From assembly GCF_003034985.1 (NCBI RefSeq), contig NZ_PZKG01000021.1, positions 1 through 50,055 on the forward strand: a stretch of DNA of 50,055 nucleotides, in the 5' to 3' direction. The translations under genes were made by a program, and so were the position numbers. This document shows, piece by piece, positions 7,893 through 16,305 of the stretch. Under the pieces are notes generated by a model. That model did no database searches, had not been told where the DNA came from, and saw nothing but the letters and a program-made list of their open reading frames with translations. The stretch comes from Cereibacter changlensis JA139. GTDB taxonomy: Bacteria > Pseudomonadota > Alphaproteobacteria > Rhodobacterales > Rhodobacteraceae. Position 1 is the stretch's first letter; the number at the start of each line of letters is the position of its first letter.

Positions 7893-8550
7893 TCAAGTCC
7901 GGCCCCTCGGCCCGTTCCAACAGCATCTGGTGACAACTGTCAGTTCGTCCGGCTGGGGGATGTGCTCCGCGCACAGCCTCCAGCCGGTTGCCGACGGCCT
8001 AAAGGGTGCTGATGGCGACGCAATGACGGGCAGGCGGTCGTCGGTCTCGCGCCTACCGGCTCGGCCCAGCACGTTCTCGGGCAGGAAGCCGTCGCGAACA
8101 TAGGCATTCATGGCGCGCGGCAGTCGACTCTGTGTCCACTCACGCTCGCGGGGCAGGGGGCCGTTGACAATGCGCACCACGTCTTCCCAGGCCATGTCGG
8201 GCCGCAGGCGGCTCACATGGGCCACGCAGTCCTGCGCCATCTCGTTCAGGCACTCCATGTAGCGGTCCTGCCGCGCCAGCCGCGCCTTACGCCGCGCCGC
8301 CGGATCGCGGGCGCGCTGGCCCGGGTTCCCGCCGACCCGGCCTTTGGCGGGAGCGCTGGCGAGCTCGGCTTTCGTCCTTTCCCGGATCAGGGCGCGCGCG
8401 AACTCGGTCGCGCACCCAGAGCCTGCAACGACGGGATGACCGTGCATTTGGCCTCAAGCCGCTCGACAGCCTCGAGGAGATGCGGCAGCGACCGAGCAAT
8501 GCGGTCGATGGGCGCGACCACCAGCGCATCGCCCCTGCCGATCTGCTCCG
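7893..8550 (-). pseudogene. Broken serine recombinase/resolvase
   Basis: Two minus-strand frames together give the pieces of a resolvase-family recombinase. The first, from about 8542, reads IGRGDALVVAPIDRIARSLP then HLLEAVERLEAKCTVIPSL, the standard end of the catalytic domain. The second, from about 8410, reads TEFARALIRERTKAEL, then GRVGGNPG and a helical C-terminal region ending near 7893. Between them about 20-25 codons of the usual linker (TEQIDT...GRLVFH...) are gone and the frame changes. The N-terminal catalytic serine region is also absent. The gene cannot make an active enzyme. Confidence 0.75.
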
Positions 8551-8996
8551 GCGCCGGGGCCAGCTCCGGCCGCGCCCGCCCGCCCGCCCGAAGCCCGCTC
8601 TTCATGGCTGCGGCGCAGCAGCCGGCGGATTCTTTGCCCGCGGCCGGGGCAGGGGGGCCTGATCCCGGGTCGGGACGCGGGCCCGCCCGATTGGGGGGCG
8701 TCAAGCCAGCCGTGCGCGGCGGCCGCTGAGGTGCAGACGCGATAAGCGCTACTTATCGGGGGTGAAACTGATCGGGGCGGGACTGACCGGTTGTGATCAT
8801 AATAGGGATCTAACTGTCACAAGAGGTGCATCTTATTGAATTGTAAGTAAGAATGCCATGTCCACGAACGCCCGGCGGTTGCGCCATGGCGGGATCGACG
8901 CGCCTGAAGCTCAAAGGCGCCGTCGCTTGGGCGACAGCCCGAACAGCGGAAGCCAGACGACACCGAGGATAGCACCGCCCTTGAGGCGCGGCCCCA
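8551..8996. other. Gap, no gene recognised
   Basis: Very GC-rich DNA at 8551-8730 reads as proline/arginine-rich frames with no family character and is probably eroded recombinase upstream sequence. The part at 8790-8860 is AT-richer and could contain a promoter, but no gene starts from it on either strand. Confidence 0.35.
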
Positions 8997-11885
8997 TCAA
9001 TCCGCTATGCCGCGGCTTCCGACCTGCTCCTTCAGATCCACCACCACAACCCCGGCCTGCGGCCATCCCTCCGCCTCGGCATCCTTTGGCGCGACAGCTC
9101 GACCATAGAGATAGCCTTGCCCCAGATCACATCCTCTCGCCCGCAGATAGCTCTCCTGCTCCCTGGTTTCGATACCCTCGGCCACCGTGGTGATGCCCAG
9201 CCCGCGAGCCATCTGCAGAACGGCCTCCACGATCACGGCGCTCGCTGTGTCCGCCTGAGGCAGGCTGGAGACAAACGATCGGTCGATCTTCAGGACATCT
9301 ACCGGGAACTCGTGGATATGTGTGAGGGAGGCATAGCCGGTGCCGAAGTCGTCCAGGGCCACCGTCACGCCTGCCTCGCGCAGGGTCACGAGAGCGGCGC
9401 CTACCCTGCCGGCCAGCTGTCCCAGGAAGACGGACTCGGTGATTTCGACCTCGAACCCGGATGGCGGAAGCCCAACCTCCGCCAATCGGGTGAGAAAACG
9501 TTCGGCGAAGTCCCCCCGAGCAAAGTCCGAGCCGCTCACGTTGAAGGCCACCTTGCCGACCGTCACGCCTCGACTTTGCCAGTATTGGCAGTCAAGCAGT
9601 ATGCGGTCGAGCATGCGCGAGGTGATCTTCGGCGCGAGCTCGGCATCGTCCAATGCTGCGGCGATTTCGGCGGGAAGCTGCACCTGGCCTTGCGCATCCG
9701 TCCACCTCAGCAATGCCTCGACACCAACGCGCCGGCCTGTCCGAAGGTTGATCTTTGGTTGGTAGAAGGGCTGGATCCGACGGTCCGCCAAAGCGCTGCG
9801 TGCCTTTTCCAACATCGCCAGACGCTGTTCCATGGCAAGCAGCAGGGCCGGTTCAAAGCCGCGGATGCTGCCGGGATGGTCGGCTTTGGCGGCATAGAGG
9901 GCAAGGTCAGCGCTTTTTCGGAGATCCTGCGGGCGTAAGGCGTCCCTGGGCCAGAGCGCCGTGCCGATGCCGAGGCTGATATGCACCTTCTGTTCCTCGA
10001 TATCCACTGGATCCAGAAAGCTCGATAATATCCGGTGGCCAGCCTCCAGCAGGGCGCCTTCAGCATGCAGTTCCGGCAGCACAACGGCAAATTCGTCCCC
10101 TCCCAGGCGCGCCACCGTCTCCTCGGGTCCGACACAGGAGCGCAGCCTGCGGGCCACTTCCCGCAGGACGGCATCTCCCGCTGCGTGGCCCAAACTGTCA
10201 TTGAGGATCTTGAACTTGGTGAGATCGATCAGGATCAAGCCGACAAGCTGCCCTGTATCTCCTGCGCGGGCTATCGCCTCGTCCAGCCGTTCAACATAGA
10301 GGAGCCGGTTCGGCAGCAAGGTCAGCGGGTCGTGAAGCGCGCCCCACCGCAGGTTTTCCTCAATCGCCTTACGCTCGGTGACGTCAACCATCGAACCGAC
10401 AGCCCGCGTTACCCATCCTTCCTCATCTCTGACAAGCTGCGCACGGGAGAAGGCGTGAAGGTAGCCGCCGTTGGGCATCCGGAACCGGTATTCGGCGATC
10501 CATGGGTTCGCGGTCCCCTTCATGGCTCTCTTGATCCCTTGCACGACGCGCCGGCGGTCATCCGGGTGTATGCGGTCGCACCACCAGTCCCATGAGGTGG
10601 AAAGTCCAGTCCGCTCGCTGCCGAAAACCGTCTCCAGAGCGCCGCTCCACTCGATCCGATTGGTGGCCGCGCTCCAGTCCCAGATGATGTCATTGGAAGC
10701 GCCGGATGCGAGCCGGTAGCGTTCCTCGCTTTCGCGCAGCGCCAGCTCTGCCTTGACCTGATCGTCGATGTCATCCAGCACGCCATACCAGGCGATGATG
10801 TTCCCATCCTGACCACAGCGCGGACGCGCCCTTGCCCGAAACCAACGATAGGCGCCGTCCGCCTGCCGGATGCGGTAGCGGCCATCCGCGGTTGCGGATG
10901 CGCCTGCGGCAATGGTCTCGGTCCACATGGCGAGCACGCCGGGAAGATCATCCGGATGAACGACGGATCGCCAGCCATCCCCCAAGCCCGCCTCATTCGG
11001 GAGACCCACCAGCTCGCCCCACCTAGGGGCGATTTCGATGATGGAGCCGGCGCCATCGCCAAGCCAGGGAATTTGTGGATTCAGTTCGATCGACGCCCGG
11101 TGATGATCCTCGCTTCGACGCAAGGCATCGATAGCCTCGGCAAGCTGCGCCCGGTCCGCCGCTGTGGCTTGGGCCACCCGGTCGTTGCGATAGACCACGC
11201 CGAGACCCGAGCCGATGATCAATGTCGCAGCCAGAAGAATGATGCTGGTCAGGCTGTCCGGTTCCAGCGTCGTGCCCTCAGAGATGACAACGCCGGACGG
11301 CACGACGGTCAGCGCCGCCATCGCCACGAAATGAAGTCCGAGGATGGCTAACGCCAGTGCCGCCGCCGTCGGCAGCGCAAGTGGTGACACCGGGCTACGC
11401 TGCATGAACCAACCCGCCAGGCCGCTGAGCCCGACGCCTAGAGCAAGCGCCAACAGAATGAGGGGGGTGTCATGCAGGAAGTCGCCGCCAAACCGCAAGG
11501 CGGACATGTCCAGGAAGTGTGCGGCGGCGATTCCAGCTCCCGCGATGCACCCGCCGATCAATCCGTAACTGCGCGCTCCCGCAAAGGCCACAAGCCATCC
11601 GGTCGTCGAAAGCAGGATACTGGCTGCGAGGGCATTGACGGCGCTGGGGAGATCGACCTGGATGTTCAGCACGGGCATGAAGCCCAGCATGGCTGTAAAG
11701 TGAGCGCTCCAGATCGAAACGCCACAGATGACTCCCGCCATCACCAACCAGGAAGTGCGGCGCGACGCGATACCGCGTTGCAGGAGGATGCCGGTCGTAA
11801 TACTGCCCAGAAATCCAAGAGCCACTGCGAAGGCGACTTGTCGAAACTCGTGCTCGACTGCGATGCTGGTGTAGATGCGCCACAT
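8997..11885 (-). CDS. MHYT-PAS-PAS-GGDEF-EAL cyclic-di-GMP signalling protein
   Basis: A 962-aa inner-membrane protein. Residues 1 to about 220 form an MHYT sensor with seven membrane helices and degenerate copies of the motif (WSAHFTAM, AAHFLDM, LHFVAM), thought to bind metal and sense gases or redox. Two PAS domains follow (about 275-385 and 390-505). The diguanylate cyclase domain has an intact RLGGDEF at about 593, but the product-inhibition I-site RxxD is replaced by GPEE. The EAL domain has EALLRW at about 721, then FNVSGSDF, EITES, DDFGTGYASL, LKIDRSF and VAEGIE, so all phosphodiesterase residues look present. It could make and degrade c-di-GMP. It is divergent from the histidine kinase at 12358. 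Confidence 0.92.
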   Translation of the reverse strand: MWRIYTSIAVEHEFRQVAFAVALGFLGSITTGILLQRGIASRRTSWLVMAGVICGVSIWSAHFTAMLGFMPVLNIQVDLPSAVNALAASILLSTTGWLVAFAGARSYGLIGGCIAGAGIAAAHFLDMSALRFGGDFLHDTPLILLALALGVGLSGLAGWFMQRSPVSPLALPTAAALALAILGLHFVAMAALTVVPSGVVISEGTTLEPDSLTSIILLAATLIIGSGLGVVYRNDRVAQATAADRAQLAEAIDALRRSEDHHRASIELNPQIPWLGDGAGSIIEIAPRWGELVGLPNEAGLGDGWRSVVHPDDLPGVLAMWTETIAAGASATADGRYRIRQADGAYRWFRARARPRCGQDGNIIAWYGVLDDIDDQVKAELALRESEERYRLASGASNDIIWDWSAATNRIEWSGALETVFGSERTGLSTSWDWWCDRIHPDDRRRVVQGIKRAMKGTANPWIAEYRFRMPNGGYLHAFSRAQLVRDEEGWVTRAVGSMVDVTERKAIEENLRWGALHDPLTLLPNRLLYVERLDEAIARAGDTGQLVGLILIDLTKFKILNDSLGHAAGDAVLREVARRLRSCVGPEETVARLGGDEFAVVLPELHAEGALLEAGHRILSSFLDPVDIEEQKVHISLGIGTALWPRDALRPQDLRKSADLALYAAKADHPGSIRGFEPALLLAMEQRLAMLEKARSALADRRIQPFYQPKINLRTGRRVGVEALLRWTDAQGQVQLPAEIAAALDDAELAPKITSRMLDRILLDCQYWQSRGVTVGKVAFNVSGSDFARGDFAERFLTRLAEVGLPPSGFEVEITESVFLGQLAGRVGAALVTLREAGVTVALDDFGTGYASLTHIHEFPVDVLKIDRSFVSSLPQADTASAVIVEAVLQMARGLGITTVAEGIETREQESYLRARGCDLGQGYLYGRAVAPKDAEAEGWPQAGVVVVDLKEQVGSRGIAD

Positions 11886-12357
11886 GTGCCGATACCTCGC
11901 CTGGGCCCCAGCAGCCGGGCCATGCCATGTGCCATTCGGGGTCCTCGGCCGCTGTCGCAGATCCTGAAGGACGACAGAAAGTCAGCGAGCAGGAAGAGCC
12001 CGACGAAATCGATTGTACTGCCAGGTCGCCGGATCCTCCAGCGCTAAGGAGCGATCGCCACAAGCTGTGGTTGTGGGCCTTCCTTTCTGGGCTGCTGGGG
12101 CCCCGGACGGCAGGATGTTCATTGTTGCGCGTCAACCAGCATGCGACGGACATGCTGGTTGACGCGCTACACGGGGCGTCGGCGACAACGTGCCAATCCT
12201 CGTCAGCCGTGGCGAAATGCCCCATCGCCAGCATGTGCCCCAAAAATGTGCGCGACATGGCCTAACCGACTGTATATTCGACGATAATCCAGCTTGCGAT
12301 TCGTGACGAATGGCCCGCTATATCCGCTTTTCCAATGCTCGTAATGGGAACCTCTTC
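11886..12357. other. Divergent intergenic region with long hairpin
   Basis: This 470-bp stretch separates the start of the GGDEF-EAL gene from the histidine kinase. No family-like protein is visible. Its notable element is the 17-bp perfect inverted repeat at 12127-12167. Both promoters must lie here. Confidence 0.5.
12127..12167. repeat. 17-bp perfect inverted repeat
   Basis: GCGCGTCAACCAGCATG at 12127-12143 and its exact reverse complement at 12151-12167 flank a 7-nt loop. No T-run follows on either strand, so it is not a typical terminator. It lies midway in a divergent promoter region, which favours an operator or a structured RNA leader. Confidence 0.7.
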
Positions 12358-13017
12358 ATGGACGCCGCCACGCATGAACTCCTCGAAAACGTCGACGCGA
12401 CGGAGGCGGATCATCGTATCGCCAATCATATGGCCATGCTGTCCGGATATGTCCGGCTGAAGGTCGGCGAGCTGTCCGCTATGCCGGATGCGCCGGAAAA
12501 GATCACCACGCTGCGGCTGGTCGAGAGCATCGGCGCCCAGATCGCCGCGGTCGCGGAGCTGCACCGCATGCTGACCGCGCGGAGCCGGTTGCACTCCGGC
12601 GACATTGGCGCACAGCTCTCCAGTATCTGTGACGCGTTTCGGGCCGGACCAGCCTGCAAGGCGCTGATCAGCTATGACGGGGATCCGGATTGCCTTCTGC
12701 CGGTGCACAAGGTGCTGCCGGTCTCGCAAATCGTCAGCGAGATGGTCACCAATGCGCTGAAGTATGGTCACCGTGCTGGCTTGGTGGGAATGGTCAAGGT
12801 GAGCTGTCGGAAGATGCCTGACGACGGCGGGCTGCTGATTTCGGTCGAGGACAATGGCAACGGGCTGCCAGACGTGACGGCCGGGGCCGGTTCGGATCCG
12901 CTTGCTGGGGGGGTAGGAGTGCAACTGGTCCGCGCCTTGGCCAGGCAGGTCGGGGGGGCGATCAGCTACGACTCCTCGCCGGACGGGCTTACCTTCCGCT
13001 TGCTTGTGGAGGCCTGA
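12358..13017 (+). CDS. Short HWE/HisKA_2-type sensor histidine kinase
   Basis: A 219-aa soluble kinase with no sensor domain. The H-box EADHRIANHMAMLSGYVRL puts the phospho-accepting His at about residue 19. The ATPase part has the N-box QIVSEMVTNALKYGH, the G1 motif VEDNGNGLP and the G2-like GGVGVQLVRALARQVGG. These mark the HisKA_2/HWE class common in alphaproteobacteria, often in the general stress response or light and redox sensing. ATG 12358 is chosen over 12310 because GGGA precedes it at proper spacing; the 16-residue extension has no RBS. No response regulator is adjacent, so the partner is elsewhere. Confidence 0.82.
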   Translation: MDAATHELLENVDATEADHRIANHMAMLSGYVRLKVGELSAMPDAPEKITTLRLVESIGAQIAAVAELHRMLTARSRLHSGDIGAQLSSICDAFRAGPACKALISYDGDPDCLLPVHKVLPVSQIVSEMVTNALKYGHRAGLVGMVKVSCRKMPDDGGLLISVEDNGNGLPDVTAGAGSDPLAGGVGVQLVRALARQVGGAISYDSSPDGLTFRLLVEA

Positions 13018-13559
13018 ACAAGATGAAGCGCGCCAATCTGCCGTAAGATGCGAGCGCATACCACGGAAGATGGCCAACTTGGTGCGCTTACGGCAACTCG
13101 GGCCGACGCCCAACAGAGGGTCGAAAGCGACCGGACGGTCGCGCCTTCGCCCTGGGATGAGTGGGTCTTCGGACCGAAATCAGGTCGGGCTCGGGAGAAA
13201 GGTGGCGGCATCCCCGTTTTCGGAAAGCGCGTTCGGAAGGGGCAGTCTGATGCTGCAGCGCAGCCCGTCCGGCTCAAATCGGAGTTCAACCGCGCCGTCG
13301 AGCGACGCGTGGAGATGGCCGGGTCCAAGCCAAGTCGTCCATTCTGAGTGCGGCACACCCGCTTGTCCCGGCCGCCCGCCCTGCGGAGGCGAAGTTCGAT
13401 CTTGTGGCGTCATGAGCCACTCTAGCCACCTCCGCGATGTCGGCGGCGCGTGTCCATTCGACGCACGGGCGCCACCATGCCAATCGCCTGAACCACGATT
13501 GCCCGTCATCTCGTGAGGGGATAACCAATTTTGCTCGGAAATCTCACGGGATCAGCATC
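13018..13559. other. Gap with a possible histidine-kinase tail remnant
   Basis: No intact gene is visible. On the minus strand, about 13200-13310, one frame reads LDGAVELRFEPDGLRCSIRL followed by PLP. That resembles the extreme C-terminus of HWE-family kinases, which ends in a similar beta-hairpin. No ATPase motifs precede it, so if real it is a scrap. The rest shows nothing recognisable. Confidence 0.3.
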
Positions 13560-13838
13560 ATGAATGACGACTTCGGAAAACACGCCACCCAGGTCCCGCG
13601 CCTGGTGATGGAGCACTACGCTGATCTATCTCCAGCTGGCAAAGCTGTCTTTCGGAAGATACTCGACCATGTCAAATCACTGACCGCAGAGGAACTCGCA
13701 TCTGGCGAATGTGGCGACTTCGAGGAAGTGACCGGCGAGCTTTCGGTGGAGTTGTCTGACGAAGACAGGATCACTTTGCTTATGCTTGTGAATGCCTTGA
13801 AGTCAGAAGACTCCTGGTCGGGCAGGCGGCTCAACTAG
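13560..13838 (+). CDS. Hypothetical 92-aa acidic protein
   Basis: The ORF encodes a small soluble acidic protein (MNDDFGKHATQVPRLVMEHY at the N-terminus, ELSVELSDEDRITLLMLVNA near the end) with predicted helices and no membrane segment. The start at 13560 follows a CACGGGA element. It reads like a genuine protein, with regular hydrophobic spacing and no low-complexity arginine/proline runs. I do not recognise a family. It lies downstream of the histidine kinase on the same strand, 540 bp away, and converges with the OsmC operon. Confidence 0.6.
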   Translation: MNDDFGKHATQVPRLVMEHYADLSPAGKAVFRKILDHVKSLTAEELASGECGDFEEVTGELSVELSDEDRITLLMLVNALKSEDSWSGRRLN

Positions 13839-13859
13839 CCCGCCACAGAACTTGCGCCA

Positions 13860-14048
13860 TCAAGACGGACCTTCCACGCAGAGCATCTCGTCCCACGGGC
13901 GGGAGATCGCCCTGCGCATATGGGCCTTCAGGGTGTTGATACCATCCGTGGAAGCGACCCGTAGCATCGACGCGCCATCCGGCAAGACCTGTCCCGCCCC
14001 CGCGGGGCCGAGGTCGGCTGGCGGGTGGTGGTCGTGGTCATGGGGCAT
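13860..14048 (-). CDS. Small His-rich protein at the end of the arsR-permease operon
   Basis: A 62-aa ORF starting ATG 14048, five bases after the osmC-like stop codon, so very likely translated as the last gene of the operon. The N-terminus MPHDHDHHPP has four His within eight residues and could bind metal. The rest (SMLRVASTDGINTLKAHMRR, then AISRPWDEMLCVEG) has one Cys and no known fold that I recognise. The His cluster next to a metalloregulator and permease suggests a metal-handling role, but this is inference. Confidence 0.5.
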   Translation of the reverse strand: MPHDHDHHPPADLGPAGAGQVLPDGASMLRVASTDGINTLKAHMRRAISRPWDEMLCVEGPS

Positions 14049-14052
14049 CTCG

Positions 14053-14457
14053 TCAGACCTTTCGGGTCAGGGCCCCTTCCAGCGGCACCGCGCCAGACAG
14101 CGTGTTCGAGATCGTGCCGTATTTCAGGATGTTGCGATGCAGGAGGTCCAGTCGCTGGTCCGTCTCGGCGCTGTCCACGGTGATTTGGTAGCGGATCAGC
14201 GTCAGCTTTGGCGGTGCGTCCTGCCGGATCGCCTCCAACGCAACCTCTGCGCCCTCGATCTGAAAGGCCAGCATTGGCGTCACCCGCTCGATGCCTTTCA
14301 GCATGCAGGCGGCAAGGGCGGACAACAGCAGTTCCACCGGGTTCATCGCATCGCGACGCCCCGCCAGGTCGGTGTCCAGCACAACCTCTGCATCCTTCGC
14401 CACCGCCAGACTGCCGTGGCTGTCGATGCGACGGGCGTGGACCCGGTATTCGGTCAC
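14053..14457 (-). CDS. OsmC/Ohr-family protein
   Basis: A 134-aa OsmC-like fold protein, a family of thiol-dependent peroxidases acting on organic hydroperoxides. Signatures are the early beta strands, then MNPVELLLSALAACMLKGIE carrying the first reactive Cys after ALAA. The second Cys usual in Ohr/OsmC enzymes (VCP motif) is not visible; the corresponding region reads LHRNILKYGTISNTL. It may therefore be a non-peroxidase member or sulfur-carrier type. The start is GTG 14457, overlapping the thioredoxin-like stop as GTGA, so it is translationally coupled in the arsR operon. Confidence 0.82.
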   Translation of the reverse strand: MTEYRVHARRIDSHGSLAVAKDAEVVLDTDLAGRRDAMNPVELLLSALAACMLKGIERVTPMLAFQIEGAEVALEAIRQDAPPKLTLIRYQITVDSAETDQRLDLLHRNILKYGTISNTLSGAVPLEGALTRKV

Positions 14458-14681
14458 AGCAGACGGCCGATCTCATCTGCGCTCAGCACCTTACCCGCTG
14501 ACAGCACCTTTTCATCCACGACAAGGCCCGGCGTGGATATCACGCCATAGGCAGCGATTTCGGCGAAATCGGTGACCTTGATGATCTCGGCCTCCTTGCC
14601 TGCCGCTTCCGCAGCTGCTTTGGCATTCGCGCCAAGTGTGACGCATTTCTTGCAGCCCGAGCCGAGGATCTTGATGATCAT
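14454..14681 (-). CDS. Thioredoxin-like redox-active disulfide protein (TM0996/MTH895 type)
   Basis: A 75-aa single-domain thioredoxin-fold protein: MIIKILGSGCKKCVTLGANA with the CxxC active site at about residues 10-13, and the cis-Pro motif VISTPGLVVDEKVLSAGKV. The family usually sits beside ArsP_1/DUF318 permeases and ArsR regulators and is thought to deliver electrons or shuttle metal or thiol adducts to the permease. AAGGAT lies about eight bases before ATG 14681. It is eleven bases from the permease stop and overlaps the OsmC start. Confidence 0.88.
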   Translation of the reverse strand: MIIKILGSGCKKCVTLGANAKAAAEAAGKEAEIIKVTDFAEIAAYGVISTPGLVVDEKVLSAGKVLSADEIGRLL

Positions 14682-14692
14682 GATGTATCCTT

Positions 14693-15691
14693 TCAGATGA
14701 ACCAGGTGGTGAGGGCATTGAAGGCGAAGCCGATGATCAGGATGCCCACCGTCACGACGCCGGTGAAGGTGGCCAGCAGCGGCAGCTTGACCACGCGTTT
14801 GAGCAGGATCAGCGAAGGCAGCGACAGCGCGGTCACCGCCATCATGAAGGCCAGCACGGTGCCAAGCCCCACCCCCTTGCCCACCAGCGCCTCGGCAATG
14901 GGGAGCGTGCCGAAGATATCGGCATACATCGGGATGCCCACCAGCGTGGCGACCGGGACCGCCCACCACTTGTCCTGCCCGAGCAGCGCCCCGATGGTTT
15001 CGGCTGGCACCCAGTTGTGGATCGCCGCGCCGATACCGACCCCGATCAGCACATAGGGCCAGACCTTGCGCACGATCTCCATCACCTGATCACGGGCGAA
15101 GACCACACGTTCGGCCCGGGTCAAGGTTTCCTCCGCATCCGTGACCGGAACATTGCGCACAAAGCCGGCGACCTGATCCTCCATCCCCAGCTTGCCGATG
15201 ATCGTGCCGCCGATGACCGCGACCAGCAGCCCGACGCCGACATAGGCAAGCGCAATCGGCCAGCTGAAGATCGAGGCAAGCAGGATGACCGAGGCCATGT
15301 CCACCAGCGGGGACGAGATCAGGAACGAGAACGTCACCCCCAGCGGCAGACCAGCGGCGGTAAAGCCGATGAACAGCGGGATGGAGGAGCAAGAGCAGAA
15401 CGGTGTGATCGTGCCCAGCAGCGCCCCGAGGATGTTCGCGCCGATGCCCGACCGACCACCCAGAATGCGGCGGGTGCGCTCGGGCGGGAAATAACTCTGG
15501 ACGTAGGAGATGGCGAAGATCAGGACGGAGAGCAGGATGAAGATCTTGATGACGTCATAGACGAAGAACTGCACCGATCCGCCGATGCGCGACGCCGGGT
15601 CCAGCCCCACCGCCTGCACCCTCGAGGTCACCAGCTCGGAAAGCCACTGCATCCGCAGAAGCTGGTCATTCATCCAGGCGAAGACGTTCAC
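14693..15691 (-). CDS. ArsP_1/DUF318-type permease
   Basis: A 332-aa inner-membrane permease with about eight to nine hydrophobic helices. The family hallmark TPFCSCSSIPLFIGFTAAG, with the paired cysteines that bind thiophilic substrates, is in the first third. A second conserved loop, VGIPMYADIFGTLPIAEALV, lies in the C-terminal half. Characterised relatives export trivalent organoarsenicals or other soft metals; the substrate here cannot be read from sequence. The start is GTG 15691, overlapping the arsR stop as GTGA. An internal ATG at 15673 is the alternative. Regulation by the adjacent ArsR repressor and possibly FNR is likely. Confidence 0.88.
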   Translation of the reverse strand: MNVFAWMNDQLLRMQWLSELVTSRVQAVGLDPASRIGGSVQFFVYDVIKIFILLSVLIFAISYVQSYFPPERTRRILGGRSGIGANILGALLGTITPFCSCSSIPLFIGFTAAGLPLGVTFSFLISSPLVDMASVILLASIFSWPIALAYVGVGLLVAVIGGTIIGKLGMEDQVAGFVRNVPVTDAEETLTRAERVVFARDQVMEIVRKVWPYVLIGVGIGAAIHNWVPAETIGALLGQDKWWAVPVATLVGIPMYADIFGTLPIAEALVGKGVGLGTVLAFMMAVTALSLPSLILLKRVVKLPLLATFTGVVTVGILIIGFAFNALTTWFI

Positions 15692-15963
15692 GCCATCACC
15701 TCGTCGACCAGCGCTGCCGCCAGAAGCGCCCGCAGAGGCGGCGGCAGGTCGGGTCGGATCCGGTAGCGCACCCATTGCGCATCCCGCCGGTCCACAACCA
15801 GTCCGGCGTGCTTCAGCACCTGCATGTGCCGCGACATCCGGCTCTGCGTCGCCTCAAGGCGCCGCATCAGATCGCAGACGCAATGCTCGTCCCCATCCTG
15901 AAGGATCCGCATCGCGGCAAGTCGGGTGGGCTCGGCCAGCGCGGACAGAGCGGTGAGTATCAT
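15688..15963 (-). CDS. ArsR-family metalloregulator/repressor
   Basis: A 91-aa winged-helix repressor (MILTALSALAEPTRLAAMRI at the N-terminus). The recognition region LEATQSRMSRHMQVLKHAGL is followed by the wing VDRRDAQWVRYRI. HCVCDL at the start of the alpha3 region is the classic soft-metal binding motif (ELCVCDL in ArsR). It is the first gene of the arsR-permease-thioredoxin-osmC operon and presumably represses it until a metal or thiol-reactive ligand binds the cysteines. A GCGCA-GT-TGCGC palindrome lies about 20 bp upstream. Confidence 0.9.
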   Translation of the reverse strand: MILTALSALAEPTRLAAMRILQDGDEHCVCDLMRRLEATQSRMSRHMQVLKHAGLVVDRRDAQWVRYRIRPDLPPPLRALLAAALVDEVMA

Positions 15964-15980
15964 GGGAATTCCTCAGCTTT

Positions 15981-15994
15981 TGCGCAGTTGCGCA
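15981..15994. promoter_or_regulatory. Candidate ArsR operator
   Basis: TGCGCAGTTGCGCA contains the perfect palindrome GCGCA-GT-TGCGC (15982-15993), centred 25 bp before the arsR start. ArsR-family repressors bind short palindromes at their own promoters. Confidence 0.6.
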
Positions 15995-16013
15995 TGAGCT
16001 GATGAACAGCGCC

Positions 16014-16027
16014 TTGATGCAGATCAG
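16014..16027. promoter_or_regulatory. FNR-type box upstream of the arsR operon
   Basis: TTGATGCAGATCAG matches the FNR consensus TTGAT-N4-ATCAA at nine of ten positions. It ends 51 bp upstream of arsR and 279 bp upstream of the small ORF before ndvB. Its reverse complement CTGATCTGCATCAA is nearly identical to the box at 38772. Confidence 0.6.
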
Positions 16028-16305
16028 GACTGCCAGCGGCTTCAATAGCCTCTACGCCTCTCGCTCAAGCTGCCTTGTTCCGTTTCAGCTTGGGTGCAAG
16101 ACCGCCTTCGTGGACGACTGCGAAGCAAAGGCACTGGCACATCGGCCACTGACGCAGGTTAGCAGTCCCGGCCAGGCAATGCGGTAGCATCGCGCTCGAG
16201 CTGTGCTTTGCATGCCGATCTGACGGGCTGCCAGCTTTGGGGAGAACCAAGCCGAGGCAGGTGGTCGAAGTCAGACCTGCCCAAAAATGATGAGAGGATT
16301 TTGCC
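16028..16305. other. Gap between arsR and ndvB operons
   Basis: No credible gene. The promoter of the small ORF/ndvB unit should be here, but no clear sigma-70 hexamers or terminator were seen. Confidence 0.4.
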
